Below, one piece after another: positions 10,846 through 19,986 of a stretch of 62,182 bases of DNA. A program made the translations under genes and the position numbers. The stretch is from JAEUSG01 sp964590225 (GTDB taxonomy: Bacteria; Fibrobacterota; OXYB2-FULL-49-7; JAEUSG01): contig CAZPWS010000015.1 in assembly GCA_964590225.1 (NCBI GenBank), positions 1 to 62,182 of the forward strand, read 5' to 3'. Under the pieces are notes generated by a model. It did not search any database. It worked only from the letters and a program-made list of their open reading frames with translations, and had not been told where the DNA came from. Position 1 is the first letter of the stretch, and the number at the start of each line of letters is the position of its first letter.

Positions 10846-11712
10846 GTGCAAGTTGATAAAAAGTCATACGCAAAAATAAATCTCGCGCTCAAGGTATTGA
10901 ACAGGCGAATCGATGGCTTTCACAACATAGAAACAATTTTTACAAGTATAAGTTTACACGATACTATTAGAATGGAGACGCATGATACCATTGAGGTTGT
11001 CTGTTCCGACCCCTCTATACCATCGGGTGCCGACAATATAGCCTTCAAGGCGGCAGAACTTATAAAATCTGCTTATGCCGTAAAAAGCGGTGTTCGCATA
11101 CAAATAGAAAAGAATATTCCTTCGGGAGCTGGTCTTGCTGGTGGAAGTGGTAATGCTGCTGCTGTAATAAAAGGATGTCTTGAATTGTGGCAGCTTCCCA
11201 ATCGGCCCCGTACAATCAATACTGTCCTGCAAAAGTTGGGTTCCGATGTTCCCTACTGCTATTATGGGGGCACTTCTCTTGGAACAGGTCGGGGTGAAAA
11301 GCTACGCAGGCTCCCACCTTTTAGAGGGTATTCAATAGTTATTGTGAATCCACTCATACATGTTAGCACTCCTCTTGCGTACGCAATGCTCAATAAAAGA
11401 TTGACCAAATCCACCAAAAAATATAGATTATCGGTCAGATATCACCGTTTTTTGACAAAAGACCACTTGCTAAGTGATCTACTCGTAAACGATTTTGAAC
11501 AAGTGGTGTTTGAAAAATACCCTTTGATTTATGATATTAAGAGTGCCTTTTTGAGGCTTGGTGCGGATGGTGCTTTGATGTCTGGTAGTGGCTCTACTGT
11601 TTTTGCTCTGTTTAGAGAGAGGATAAATGCAGTGGCCTCCTTGAGTTTTTTCAAGGAAAAGGGATATTGGGTGTATGAAGCTGAACCTGTGGATTATGCG
11701 ATAGAACGGTAG
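10846..11712 (+). CDS. ispE: 4-diphosphocytidyl-2-C-methyl-D-erythritol kinase
   Basis: IspE phosphorylates CDP-methylerythritol in the non-mevalonate (MEP) isoprenoid pathway, in the cytoplasm. The N-terminal SYAKINLALKVLNRR-GFH signature holds the catalytic lysine. The GHMP-kinase ATP loop reads PSGAGLAGGSGNAAA near residue 95, and GSDVPYC carries the expected aspartate. The C-terminal motif MSGSGSTVFAL is also present. I prefer GTG 10846, with AGGGTGG just upstream, over the TTG at 10813, which would add eleven unconserved residues and overlap the preceding gene. The resulting 288 residues match the family length. Confidence 0.93.
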   Translation: MQVDKKSYAKINLALKVLNRRIDGFHNIETIFTSISLHDTIRMETHDTIEVVCSDPSIPSGADNIAFKAAELIKSAYAVKSGVRIQIEKNIPSGAGLAGGSGNAAAVIKGCLELWQLPNRPRTINTVLQKLGSDVPYCYYGGTSLGTGRGEKLRRLPPFRGYSIVIVNPLIHVSTPLAYAMLNKRLTKSTKKYRLSVRYHRFLTKDHLLSDLLVNDFEQVVFEKYPLIYDIKSAFLRLGADGALMSGSGSTVFALFRERINAVASLSFFKEKGYWVYEAEPVDYAIER

Positions 11713-11737
11713 ATTACTGAAAAGGGAGGGGACAACC

Positions 11738-12034
11738 GTGGAAATTACAGAAGTCAAAATTACTCTGAGGAATGAGGACAAACTTAAGGCTTTTGTCAGC
11801 GTTACATTCGACAATAGCTTCGTGATTAGGGGGCTAAAGGTCATTAACGGCAAGGATGGCTATTTTGTTTCTATGCCCAGCCGTAAGCGTAAGGATGGTA
11901 CCTATCAGGACATTGCCCATCCTATAAATAATGAGATGCGCAAGCTTCTTGAGAATGCTATTCTCGATGAGTATGAGAAAGTTAGTGCGGAGGGGGCTCC
12001 ACAGGCTTCAGCAGAAGATGTCGGTGCCGAATAA
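11738..12034 (+). CDS. spoVG: SpoVG family RNA/DNA-binding regulator
   Basis: SpoVG is a small site-specific nucleic-acid-binding regulator that is widespread well beyond spore formers. The sequence begins EITEVKITLRNEDKLKAF and contains FVIRGLKVINGKDGYFVSMPSRK and YQDIAHPIN, the core of the family. The start is a GTG at 11738 preceded by AAGGGAGGGG. At 98 residues the length is normal, with an acidic, alanine-rich tail. It sits 25 bases after ispE, an order (ispE-spoVG) seen in many bacteria including Firmicutes, and just before a tRNA gene. Confidence 0.94.
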   Translation: MEITEVKITLRNEDKLKAFVSVTFDNSFVIRGLKVINGKDGYFVSMPSRKRKDGTYQDIAHPINNEMRKLLENAILDEYEKVSAEGAPQASAEDVGAE

Positions 12035-12066
12035 AGCCACTTTTCCCCGGACAAACATCGTATTAT

Positions 12067-12139
12067 AGGGGCGTCGTCAAGCGGTAAGACACCTGCCTTT
12101 GGAGCAGGCATTTCGTTGGTTCGAATCCAGCCGCCCCTG
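12067..12139 (+). tRNA. tRNA-Gln (anticodon UUG)
   Basis: A 7-bp acceptor stem pairs AGGGGCG (12067-12073) with CGCCCCT (12132-12138), followed by discriminator G. The anticodon stem CCTGC/GCAGG encloses the loop CTTTGGA, giving anticodon TTG. The T arm has GGTTCGAATCC. The D arm reads TCAAGCGGTAAGA, typical of glutamine tRNAs. The 3' CCA is not encoded. It lies 32 bases after spoVG on the same strand and may be co-transcribed. Confidence 0.95.
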
Positions 12140-12227
12140 TTTTTCCTTTATTCTTGTAATAGTGAGAGTATATATTTTTGGCAGGTTAAAGAGTAAGTAG
12201 TTCATCTGTAACCATGGAGGTATAACA

Positions 12228-15026
12228 ATGATGATATTAAAGTCGGCCTTGTGTATTCTAATTCTGTCGCTCCAGCTTTTTGCGCAGCAAGCGTGGCTCG
12301 ATCCTGATTATTTTCCAGATGCCATGAAGTGTGCTACCGAAGGAACAAACCTTATTACGAGATATACTCAAGGTTACAGAGGAATACCGTCACCCCTATA
12401 TAGAATACGGACAACACCAGTGGAGGTATCCGCCGGAAACCAGACAACCTATCGCTCACCTGTTATAGACGGAACCTTAGAAAATGATATATGGGCGTAT
12501 GCAGAAACCCTTCTTGTCAATAGCTGGGAGGATGCCGGCCGTCCTGCCGCTTGTGGAGAGAAAAAAACCTTTAACGGCCCTCTTGATTTGCATGCCATTT
12601 GGCGCTTTTGTTATAACCACGATGGTCTATATGTAAGCTGTGAGGTTCACGACGATGTTTACGATGTGGACAGCCTTGGCGGATGGTTTTCTCAGGACGC
12701 GGTTGAGATAGGCATAGACCCATGGGATTGGGGTGACTATAGTGCTGGCAAGTGGAATGATGGCGAGTTTCCGGCAAACAATTTCCGGCGTTATTGGAGT
12801 AATAACGCTCAGATAATGACTAAAACGGACGATTCCCACCTGAATTATATCCACCTTATAGCGAGAGGTATTCCCGAGCCTTATATTGCCGGATTAGTGA
12901 AAGGTATTCATAGAAACAACTATGGTCGCGGCGATGAAGCAACAAACTTTATAAGAGGAGATGGGTATCTGCATGGAATCGATTTTGCTGCTAAATATCA
13001 AGGGGTTGACAGTTGGGGGCGAGCCATTGTTCACTACGAATTCAAATTTCCTTTCCATGGTTCACTGTGGTCAACACTGAGCAAACCTGGGTCGGGATAC
13101 TTCAACGCGAGTACCGAATTGATAAATGGCAAAATGCTTCCGCAGGTTGGCACTAAGTTTAAGTTTGATATGAAAAATGGCGATGACGACATACCTGGCA
13201 ATAATGGTTCTGCCGGGGGTAGAAACCAGATGGGGCGCATGAGAGGAGCAATAGGAGGCGGATTTCAGGATGGTTTTGCCCAGGAAGTTACCGTGCATGA
13301 TCACTGGTCGGATACCAAGTATTATATGGTACTCGAGTATGCTGGTTCTGCACAGACACTTGTAGCTCCTGTGGTTACCGGCTCTTCCGACCATGGCTAT
13401 TTATCAATCGCCAAGAGTTGGGTTGTTGTGGGGAACGAAACCGAAAGATACGATTTTACAATGCCTGGTACAGTAAGGTTTAATGATGTCGCCTATTATT
13501 ACGATAGTACTGGTATCAGTGGGGGACGAGTTACGGGTACTATTACTTCGGTTAGAACAGGAAGCCAGGCAGGTACTTTTTCTTTCAAGAAAAATAGCTC
13601 CAACGATTTTCTTGATTCCCTCACCGTTGTATTAGGTAGCACAACATACTACCTGATACCAGCCTTTAACACAGGCTACTCCGAACTTGTAGGGCGATGG
13701 GTTAAGGCCTCTTTAGAGAGTACAACCGTATGCCTTGCTACAGGAACTCGGAATTATGCCCTTTCGCCAATATCAGGTGCGAGTGGAGGTGTAGAGTTCC
13801 GTTTTGTGGCCCTGTCCGCATATCCTTCTGATTCGCCATATGTTGCCACAAGGTACAGGAATTGTGCAGACTCCGTTTATATTTATAGAACGGGCACCGA
13901 TGAAATTCTTGATGTTATGACCTACCTTGGCAAGCCACAGATGTTGGCCTACGACAGGGTAAGGCCATTTGCGAGCTACGAATTCGCTAAAATTGTCGAT
14001 CCAAATGATATAAATGCACCTGTTTCGCTTATAATTACATATATCAATGGAACTAAGGATACCCTTGTAAAGATACGAAAACTGAATCTTATGCGGTTTG
14101 GAGAAACATTCCTAAGTTATCCTCCTGGGGGTAATGTGACAACTCCAGACAGCCTTGTAAACAATTCATTAAGACTTTTCCCTGTTGATAGCTGCGGTAA
14201 TGTTGCGTGGCGTATAATAGTAGAAAAATATGGTGACAAAATATCGGTTTGGGACCTTGCGAGAGGGGCATGCAATGTGACAAGGGGAATTGTACCGGTA
14301 ACAGGAGCGTATTATGAGTCTCTTAAGCTCTATCCCGCTGCGTGGGATGGTCCAGTTCTGCCTGGAGCAGTATTGTCAACAGATCTGCGTGATAGCACGG
14401 TTCGCTTAGGCTCAAAAATTTATGATTGCCACCTTATAACAGACACTACTATCCTTGAAGGATACAACCCCGAGAATGGTACTGCTACTGGTAGAAGGGC
14501 AAAGTCGCCAACCGAACTTACTCCTGATAGCGCTTGGATTGAGCAGTCTGTAACATTTGTGCTTGCCAAAGGTGCCCTTGTTGACACCTTCAAGATGCTT
14601 GATACTTCGCGGGCTATACACTGGCTCTATTCAAACGGTAGGCCAGTTGCATCTTCGCTGATATTCAATACCATTGACACCAGCAGTAAAAATTTATGCC
14701 CACAAATATCGAACGAAAGCGCTCTTTCGCAAATTGAAACATTTGAAGTCGCTGTTTCGCCAAACCCATTTAATCCCGCAACAATTATAAATATGTCAAT
14801 ACCAGCGTCGATGGCGGGAAAGGATTTCGCGCTTCGGATGTACAATGTGAGGGGGCAGCTAATTCGGACACTTGTTAAGGGTAGTGTCGGACGGAATGGT
14901 TTCCAACGGAGGGTGTTGTGGGAAGGGGATAACAATATTGGCGATAAAGTATCTGCCGGTATCTACTATTATCAACTGAATGTAGGTAGTCGAGTGCTTA
15001 GAGGGTCAATTGCTTTGATAAAATAG
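12228..15026 (+). CDS. Secreted CBM9-like protein with C-terminal sorting domain
   Basis: This 932-residue exported protein starts with a short signal peptide (hydrophobic residues 5-20, then QQAW). Residues about 75-290 resemble a family 9 carbohydrate-binding/DOMON-like module: VIDGTLENDIWAYAE, then AIWRFCYNHDGLYVSCEVHDD and QDAVEIGIDPW. The middle is beta-rich and unassigned. The last 85 residues form a FlgD-like/Por-secretion domain: VSPNPFNPATIIN, LRMYNVRGQLIRTL, then SAGIYYYQL. The role is probably cell-surface carbohydrate binding, and no catalytic motif was recognised. GGAGG lies just upstream of ATG 12228, and a terminator follows the stop. It is a single-gene unit. Confidence 0.75.
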   Translation: MMILKSALCILILSLQLFAQQAWLDPDYFPDAMKCATEGTNLITRYTQGYRGIPSPLYRIRTTPVEVSAGNQTTYRSPVIDGTLENDIWAYAETLLVNSWEDAGRPAACGEKKTFNGPLDLHAIWRFCYNHDGLYVSCEVHDDVYDVDSLGGWFSQDAVEIGIDPWDWGDYSAGKWNDGEFPANNFRRYWSNNAQIMTKTDDSHLNYIHLIARGIPEPYIAGLVKGIHRNNYGRGDEATNFIRGDGYLHGIDFAAKYQGVDSWGRAIVHYEFKFPFHGSLWSTLSKPGSGYFNASTELINGKMLPQVGTKFKFDMKNGDDDIPGNNGSAGGRNQMGRMRGAIGGGFQDGFAQEVTVHDHWSDTKYYMVLEYAGSAQTLVAPVVTGSSDHGYLSIAKSWVVVGNETERYDFTMPGTVRFNDVAYYYDSTGISGGRVTGTITSVRTGSQAGTFSFKKNSSNDFLDSLTVVLGSTTYYLIPAFNTGYSELVGRWVKASLESTTVCLATGTRNYALSPISGASGGVEFRFVALSAYPSDSPYVATRYRNCADSVYIYRTGTDEILDVMTYLGKPQMLAYDRVRPFASYEFAKIVDPNDINAPVSLIITYINGTKDTLVKIRKLNLMRFGETFLSYPPGGNVTTPDSLVNNSLRLFPVDSCGNVAWRIIVEKYGDKISVWDLARGACNVTRGIVPVTGAYYESLKLYPAAWDGPVLPGAVLSTDLRDSTVRLGSKIYDCHLITDTTILEGYNPENGTATGRRAKSPTELTPDSAWIEQSVTFVLAKGALVDTFKMLDTSRAIHWLYSNGRPVASSLIFNTIDTSSKNLCPQISNESALSQIETFEVAVSPNPFNPATIINMSIPASMAGKDFALRMYNVRGQLIRTLVKGSVGRNGFQRRVLWEGDNNIGDKVSAGIYYYQLNVGSRVLRGSIALIK

Positions 15027-15061
15027 AAACGAGTGATATTTACTTGTGATACGATATAAAA

Positions 15062-15090
15062 GCATCTGTTTAAGGCAGATGCTTTTTTTA
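15062..15090 (+). terminator. Rho-independent terminator
   Basis: A 7-bp stem GCATCTG/CAGATGC with a 7-base loop is followed directly by a run of seven T. It lies 36 bases after the CBM9-like gene and 27 bases before the next one, so it should end the upstream transcript and separate it from the transporter operon. Confidence 0.85.
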
Positions 15091-15116
15091 TTGCCATTTT
15101 ATTGGAGAAGTTTATT

Positions 15117-17540
15117 TTGTCTTTACCCATGAATATTAATATTATTCCTTCACTCTGGAAAAACGGTCTTCTTTTTGCAGTTATCGTTTTTACAGGATGC
15201 GCTTCGTATAAAGAGCTGCGTCCCGCGATTGCCCCTCTTTCTGAAGAAAGGGGCGTAGTTAAGCTGACAAAAAGGGATAATGTCCCTTTCTATCTTAATA
15301 AAGGCAACAAATATTTTATATCATTTCCCCCTCCAGAGTCGGAGTCGTTTTATCTTGTGATAAAAAGCGGCGTTGGTGGAAATATATTAAGTTCATTTAC
15401 GGCTGATTTCGATCGTAAAAGCAATGCTGGAAATAGAATTTATACAGAAAAATATGATTCCGGTGAAGAAGTTTATACCGTAAAAAAGGATAAGCTTTCA
15501 TATTACTGGCTAATTGATTCGGTTATAAATAATCTTACCATTTCGCCTGAATACAGGTTTGTTCCGCAATGGCGGTTCAAGATGGAAAAACATCATGCCC
15601 GCTATTCGGCGGTTCTTTTAAACAACCGCGTTGAACGCAACACATACAACAATATAAGCCAATCAACAATATTCGATGGTTTTCAATTTGATATTGCCTG
15701 TGATTCCACAGAAAAAAAATATTGCGAGCTTAGCAAGGTTAAAAAAGAACTAGACTCTATTGCAGCTCTTTTCCCCCCTAATATTCTTAATTCATCCGAT
15801 AGCACATATCGTAGCTATCTTGGACTCAAAGAGGGGGTGAAAGATGAGATTGATTTTCAGCGGGCATGGATTACCGTGCTGAAATTTCATCGAGCAGAAG
15901 TTACCTGCCGACATAACCCCATTGGTTTTCTTGATGGAGTAGATTCGTACATCAGTTTTTTTACATATGATTCTGGTGTTTCTGTTGCTGCAATTAATAA
16001 CGGTAAAGAGGTGATAAATAAAAGAGTTGCAGAAATCCTGCCGTTATACGAGTCAAATATCGCTGCACACAATAAACCAGTTCCTTTCGATTCTCTGTTT
16101 TTTAAGCTAACGGCTTTAAACAAACTTCCAGCATTGTACAGGATTACAGAATTTAAACAGGCGGATAAGCTTGACGAACTCATCTCTTTTATTAAATGGT
16201 TTAATGAAGCAGCGGTATTGTTGTTTACTACTGAGAGAAGTGTTGATAACGAAATTAAAAGAGCGTTATCTGCTCAGCCCTATCCGCCAAGCGATTTTTT
16301 TGTTTCAATTGCCAACTCTTTCCGTGCATTGCTTACCAGTATGCTGGAGCTAAAAGATAAGGCGCTTCCAGAAAAACTTGCAACCGCCTCTTGTGTAGAA
16401 AGCTTAAAGTTAAAACTTGTTAATCTGATTTCTTTGACTGAGTGGAATGCTAAACATTATCAAGCTTCCGACTCACTTGTCAAATCAATCAATACCAGCA
16501 TTGAGCAGGAAAATTATAGTAGCGTTATTCATCTTCTCAAAAAGAGAATCGATCAAAACCATCTGTATCGGCTTTATCCAGATATTGATGAAAAATATAT
16601 TACACAATGGTTGAATATTATAAAGACAAAAACATCCTCGCGTGAGTGGTCGGTGGCCGATTCATCACTTACTCAATTTTTTGCCGACAAAATTTACTTG
16701 TATCCAGATAAGGCGGCTTCAATAAAAAAAAGAGCGGTTAACGAAGCTGAGGAGTATCTCTATAACGAAGTTGAAAAGGCTACCCGCGAAAGGGTCGCAC
16801 TTTTTTGTGAGGAGAGAATAAAAGAGCTTGAGAATATTGATTCCTTATATGCCGATTCGGTTTTTTTTCCTGTATATGATGTTACATTTACATCGGGCGA
16901 CCGGTCGGATTTGCTAACAAAGAAGAATGAATTATCCGTTCAGCTTGAAAAACTAAAAAAAGAAGAATTTCCCGCTAGTGCGATTAATCTGCTGTACGAA
17001 TCATTTGTTTCCGCTCCGGAAGATAATGGTGTTATGAAGTGTAGGGCAATAGTAGCACACAGTCGCTATTACAAGGGTAATGATGCGGATTTAAGGCGGC
17101 GCGTGGCAGAATGTGATCCATCTGTCCCCAAACCCCTTGTAAAGGCGGTAGAATATCGTAGAATAAATGTTTTACCCATAACCGACAACAGATCGGGTAA
17201 TACACACAATACATACTTAATGCGAGTAAATTTAAAGGTGGAGAGCGAAGCAAAATTTCCTGTTTTTGACATCAATATTAAACTGCCAAAAGAGGTCGCA
17301 CAAAATGCAGCTGAAGAACAGTGGTATGAATCGATAACGCTTAATGGCAAGCCCCTGAAAAATGAAGGCCGCTTTTCAATTAGCGCACCAACTAAAGCAA
17401 CTAATTGGGAATGCCAAATAACACCTGTCCAAACAATTAAAGATGGTAATAATATCCTTGAGATTAAATTTCGTCATCGCTCTTTTAAGGTTTTTAGTGT
17501 GAGTGTAATGGCACAAAAGCCGATTATTAAGAAAAATTGA
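15117..17540 (+). CDS. Large lipoprotein of unknown family, first gene of transporter operon
   Basis: This protein of about 807 residues has a hydrophobic N terminus ending in a lipobox (VFTGC), so it is probably a lipid-anchored periplasmic or outer-membrane protein. The remainder is rich in charged residues and helical-looking segments. It has no motif that I recognise and ends in a short beta-rich stretch. GGAGAAG precedes TTG 15117 at a plausible distance; ATG 15129 is the other likely start. Its stop overlaps or abuts the next gene, so it is coupled to the ABC-transporter genes downstream. The context suggests a partner of that transporter. Confidence 0.6.
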   Translation: MSLPMNINIIPSLWKNGLLFAVIVFTGCASYKELRPAIAPLSEERGVVKLTKRDNVPFYLNKGNKYFISFPPPESESFYLVIKSGVGGNILSSFTADFDRKSNAGNRIYTEKYDSGEEVYTVKKDKLSYYWLIDSVINNLTISPEYRFVPQWRFKMEKHHARYSAVLLNNRVERNTYNNISQSTIFDGFQFDIACDSTEKKYCELSKVKKELDSIAALFPPNILNSSDSTYRSYLGLKEGVKDEIDFQRAWITVLKFHRAEVTCRHNPIGFLDGVDSYISFFTYDSGVSVAAINNGKEVINKRVAEILPLYESNIAAHNKPVPFDSLFFKLTALNKLPALYRITEFKQADKLDELISFIKWFNEAAVLLFTTERSVDNEIKRALSAQPYPPSDFFVSIANSFRALLTSMLELKDKALPEKLATASCVESLKLKLVNLISLTEWNAKHYQASDSLVKSINTSIEQENYSSVIHLLKKRIDQNHLYRLYPDIDEKYITQWLNIIKTKTSSREWSVADSSLTQFFADKIYLYPDKAASIKKRAVNEAEEYLYNEVEKATRERVALFCEERIKELENIDSLYADSVFFPVYDVTFTSGDRSDLLTKKNELSVQLEKLKKEEFPASAINLLYESFVSAPEDNGVMKCRAIVAHSRYYKGNDADLRRRVAECDPSVPKPLVKAVEYRRINVLPITDNRSGNTHNTYLMRVNLKVESEAKFPVFDINIKLPKEVAQNAAEEQWYESITLNGKPLKNEGRFSISAPTKATNWECQITPVQTIKDGNNILEIKFRHRSFKVFSVSVMAQKPIIKKN

Positions 17541-17551
17541 GAGGGATAATC

Positions 17552-19282
17552 ATGAAGAAAAAAATATTCACAGGTTTTTCTGTGTTTGTGGCGCTACTTA
17601 TAATGGCGTTGATAGTAAAGTTTGTTTTTCTTAAAAATCTTTATGGACGAATAGCGATCCCTTATATCTCTCACCAGAAACCGCTTGTTGATCCGCTCCT
17701 TCCAGGCGCAGTACCTCTTGCAGACAAGTTAGACGAAGTATTGTTTGATGGATTGTTTAATATCTCGGCAAACGCGAGTGGTGTTACATACGAAGATGGC
17801 CTTGGAGAATTGATTGGTATGGATGATAATAATGTTGTTTCTGTTCGACTCAAAGTTGGGCGCGCATGGCACTCAAGTTATAGTGTTGCGCTAAAAAAGA
17901 GAAAAGCTGATGTTTCTCTGAAAGAACCGGCTCCATTTTCTGCACAAGATTTACGCTTTACGCTTCGCCGCATACAGGCACTTGGGTCTCGCTCTCCCGA
18001 TTATATCCTTGTGCATCAGGCCGTGGAAGGTTTTGATTTCTCTGGGCCCGATGATAATGGTGAGGTTCGTTTTCGGTTTAAGGATGGTCGCGTATGGTCT
18101 GATAATGACATTAAAGAGGTTTTATCGTTTAAGATAATGCCATATAATTCCAACATAAATCAACTAGAATATACTAATGGTACTGGGCCGTACATGAAGA
18201 CAGGGGAGTTTGAAGAGACCATTCTTTTCCAAAAAAATCCAGGATTAGCTGCGAATATACCTTTGCTCTACCTGGAACCGTTTATCGACAATAGCACCTT
18301 TACTACGGAGCTGCGAAACAAGAATATAAATGTTCTCCTCTCCACCCCTTTTGGTGCTGTCTCACCAATACTTGCAGACACAGTCAAGTTTTTTGCCAAA
18401 TCGTCTGTTGCCACAACATTTTTTGCATTATTGCATAATGTCAAAAGGCTTAATATTGAGCAGCGCAGGGCTTTACGGAATCTTGTTGATAATAGGAAAA
18501 TAATGTACAGACTATACCGTATAGGTACAGCACAGCAGCGAAATATTGCCAACTACAAAGGCAATAAAAATAATTATGAAGAATACTTAAACTACAGCGT
18601 TTTTCCAAGCACAACCTATTATGTTGAAGAAGAAATAGTTATGCCACGAAGAGAAAGGGAAGAACCAAATCTTGCAATATTGCCGGACACCATTGTTGTT
18701 AAGACATGTGCTTCATATGAACTTGGCGAGGAACTGTCTGAGCTTGCTGCAATTCTGAACGATCCTACGCTATTCTCAGGAAGAATAAAGGCCTCTATTG
18801 TAAAAAACGATGAAATAATGAAAGGCGACTATGATGCGGTTATTGTACCAATAACGGGTTACAGGAGCAATTTCCTTTTTGATCTTTATTCAATATTTTT
18901 ACGCGAACCAGATTTTTCAGCGTGTAGAATTAACTTTAAAACATTAAAAAATGCAGATGGTACAGTAAGTCCTGATCCGCTCTCCTTCACAAAAGATAAA
19001 AACTTTTTTAGAATGGATTTACAGGAACCTATGAATGAGTCCGAACTACTAAACAAGCTTCTCTCAACAATGTATGAATTTATGTCAACAAGTGAAATTG
19101 GTGATAAACAGGTTTATGCGCAAATGGTTGATGATCTTGATAAGGATGCCGCATTTGCCACATGGCTCTTTTCTATTCCTGCGCTTGCCTATTTCAGCAC
19201 ACAATTCGATGAGGGTTCTGTTGAATTATACGGCAGCGCTTCACAATTGTCAACTATAGAAAAATGGTCAGAAAAAAAATAG
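17552..19282 (+). CDS. Membrane-anchored solute-binding-like protein (SBP family 5)
   Basis: This 576-residue protein resembles peptide/nickel-type extracellular solute-binding proteins (SBP_bac_5). Typical features are LDEVLFDGLF, the phrase PAPFSAQDLRFTLRRI near residue 125, GRVWSDNDI, and NGTGPY near residue 215. It starts with KKKIFTGF and a hydrophobic stretch with no lipobox cysteine, so it appears to stay anchored in the inner membrane by an uncleaved helix. That is unusual, since such proteins are normally soluble or lipid-anchored. ATG 17552 follows GAGAGGG. The middle and C-terminal halves are divergent, so the substrate cannot be guessed. It overlaps the next gene. Confidence 0.65.
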   Translation: MKKKIFTGFSVFVALLIMALIVKFVFLKNLYGRIAIPYISHQKPLVDPLLPGAVPLADKLDEVLFDGLFNISANASGVTYEDGLGELIGMDDNNVVSVRLKVGRAWHSSYSVALKKRKADVSLKEPAPFSAQDLRFTLRRIQALGSRSPDYILVHQAVEGFDFSGPDDNGEVRFRFKDGRVWSDNDIKEVLSFKIMPYNSNINQLEYTNGTGPYMKTGEFEETILFQKNPGLAANIPLLYLEPFIDNSTFTTELRNKNINVLLSTPFGAVSPILADTVKFFAKSSVATTFFALLHNVKRLNIEQRRALRNLVDNRKIMYRLYRIGTAQQRNIANYKGNKNNYEEYLNYSVFPSTTYYVEEEIVMPRREREEPNLAILPDTIVVKTCASYELGEELSELAAILNDPTLFSGRIKASIVKNDEIMKGDYDAVIVPITGYRSNFLFDLYSIFLREPDFSACRINFKTLKNADGTVSPDPLSFTKDKNFFRMDLQEPMNESELLNKLLSTMYEFMSTSEIGDKQVYAQMVDDLDKDAAFATWLFSIPALAYFSTQFDEGSVELYGSASQLSTIEKWSEKK

Positions 19283-19986
19283 AAATGATTTTGCTTCTAA
19301 TCTTGGTTTGCGTATCCGGGCGGATTTTTGGTTCCGCACAACAAGATTTTACAGTTCTTACGATCAAAAAGCATGAGAATCTAAGAATACTTAATAAATA
19401 TCAGGATGAACTTACAAAAGATGAGCGGATGGCTTTGCCAGAGCCTTTCTCCGTGATTGTAGAAGATTCGAACTTTATTTTAAGCGACCAAATCACCTGT
19501 ACAGTTAAGGCGCGCTTCGGGAAAACAACAATTTTCATCTATAAGGAAGGAGATAGGGGATTAAATAAATTATTTACAGAGGGGCTGTTGTCTTATGGGC
19601 ATGCCTCTTTGTTGCAAGGCGAACCAAATACAAATTTACAAAATAAATCCTTAGTGCCTGTGAGTAACGAAAAAATCAGTCGTGATTTTTATACTATACG
19701 AAAGAGTGTAAGTTCAAGGGTCGAAGAGGTTAATCTTATTTACAAGCATTGGTTTGATCACTATAATTATAAATCTGGCGGCAGCAAGCCAGTGCCGTTC
19801 TGGAGTGTTGAGACCAAGCATGAATTTGTACTGTCTCTTAAGCTTGCTATGCCAGATTATTATGATAAACAGCTAAAACGAAGCACGCAAAAGTTAGTGG
19901 CCGATATAGAGTCCATGCTTATCGGCTTTGAAAAATTTTCTGTTAATCAACGATACGGTGAAATAGTAATTGAAAAGGAACCGTAG
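19264..19986 (+). CDS. Exported protein of unknown function in the transporter operon
   Basis: The protein has 240 residues: a basic N terminus (VRKK), a hydrophobic core and a likely cleavage after SGRIFGSA. It is therefore probably periplasmic. No family is recognised. The segment TCTVKARFGKTTIFIYKEGDRG suggests a small beta-rich fold, and the C-terminal half looks helical. The gene starts 19 bases inside the end of the solute-binding-like gene and its stop overlaps the next start by one base, which places it firmly in the operon. Confidence 0.6.
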   Translation: MVRKKIEMILLLILVCVSGRIFGSAQQDFTVLTIKKHENLRILNKYQDELTKDERMALPEPFSVIVEDSNFILSDQITCTVKARFGKTTIFIYKEGDRGLNKLFTEGLLSYGHASLLQGEPNTNLQNKSLVPVSNEKISRDFYTIRKSVSSRVEEVNLIYKHWFDHYNYKSGGSKPVPFWSVETKHEFVLSLKLAMPDYYDKQLKRSTQKLVADIESMLIGFEKFSVNQRYGEIVIEKEP

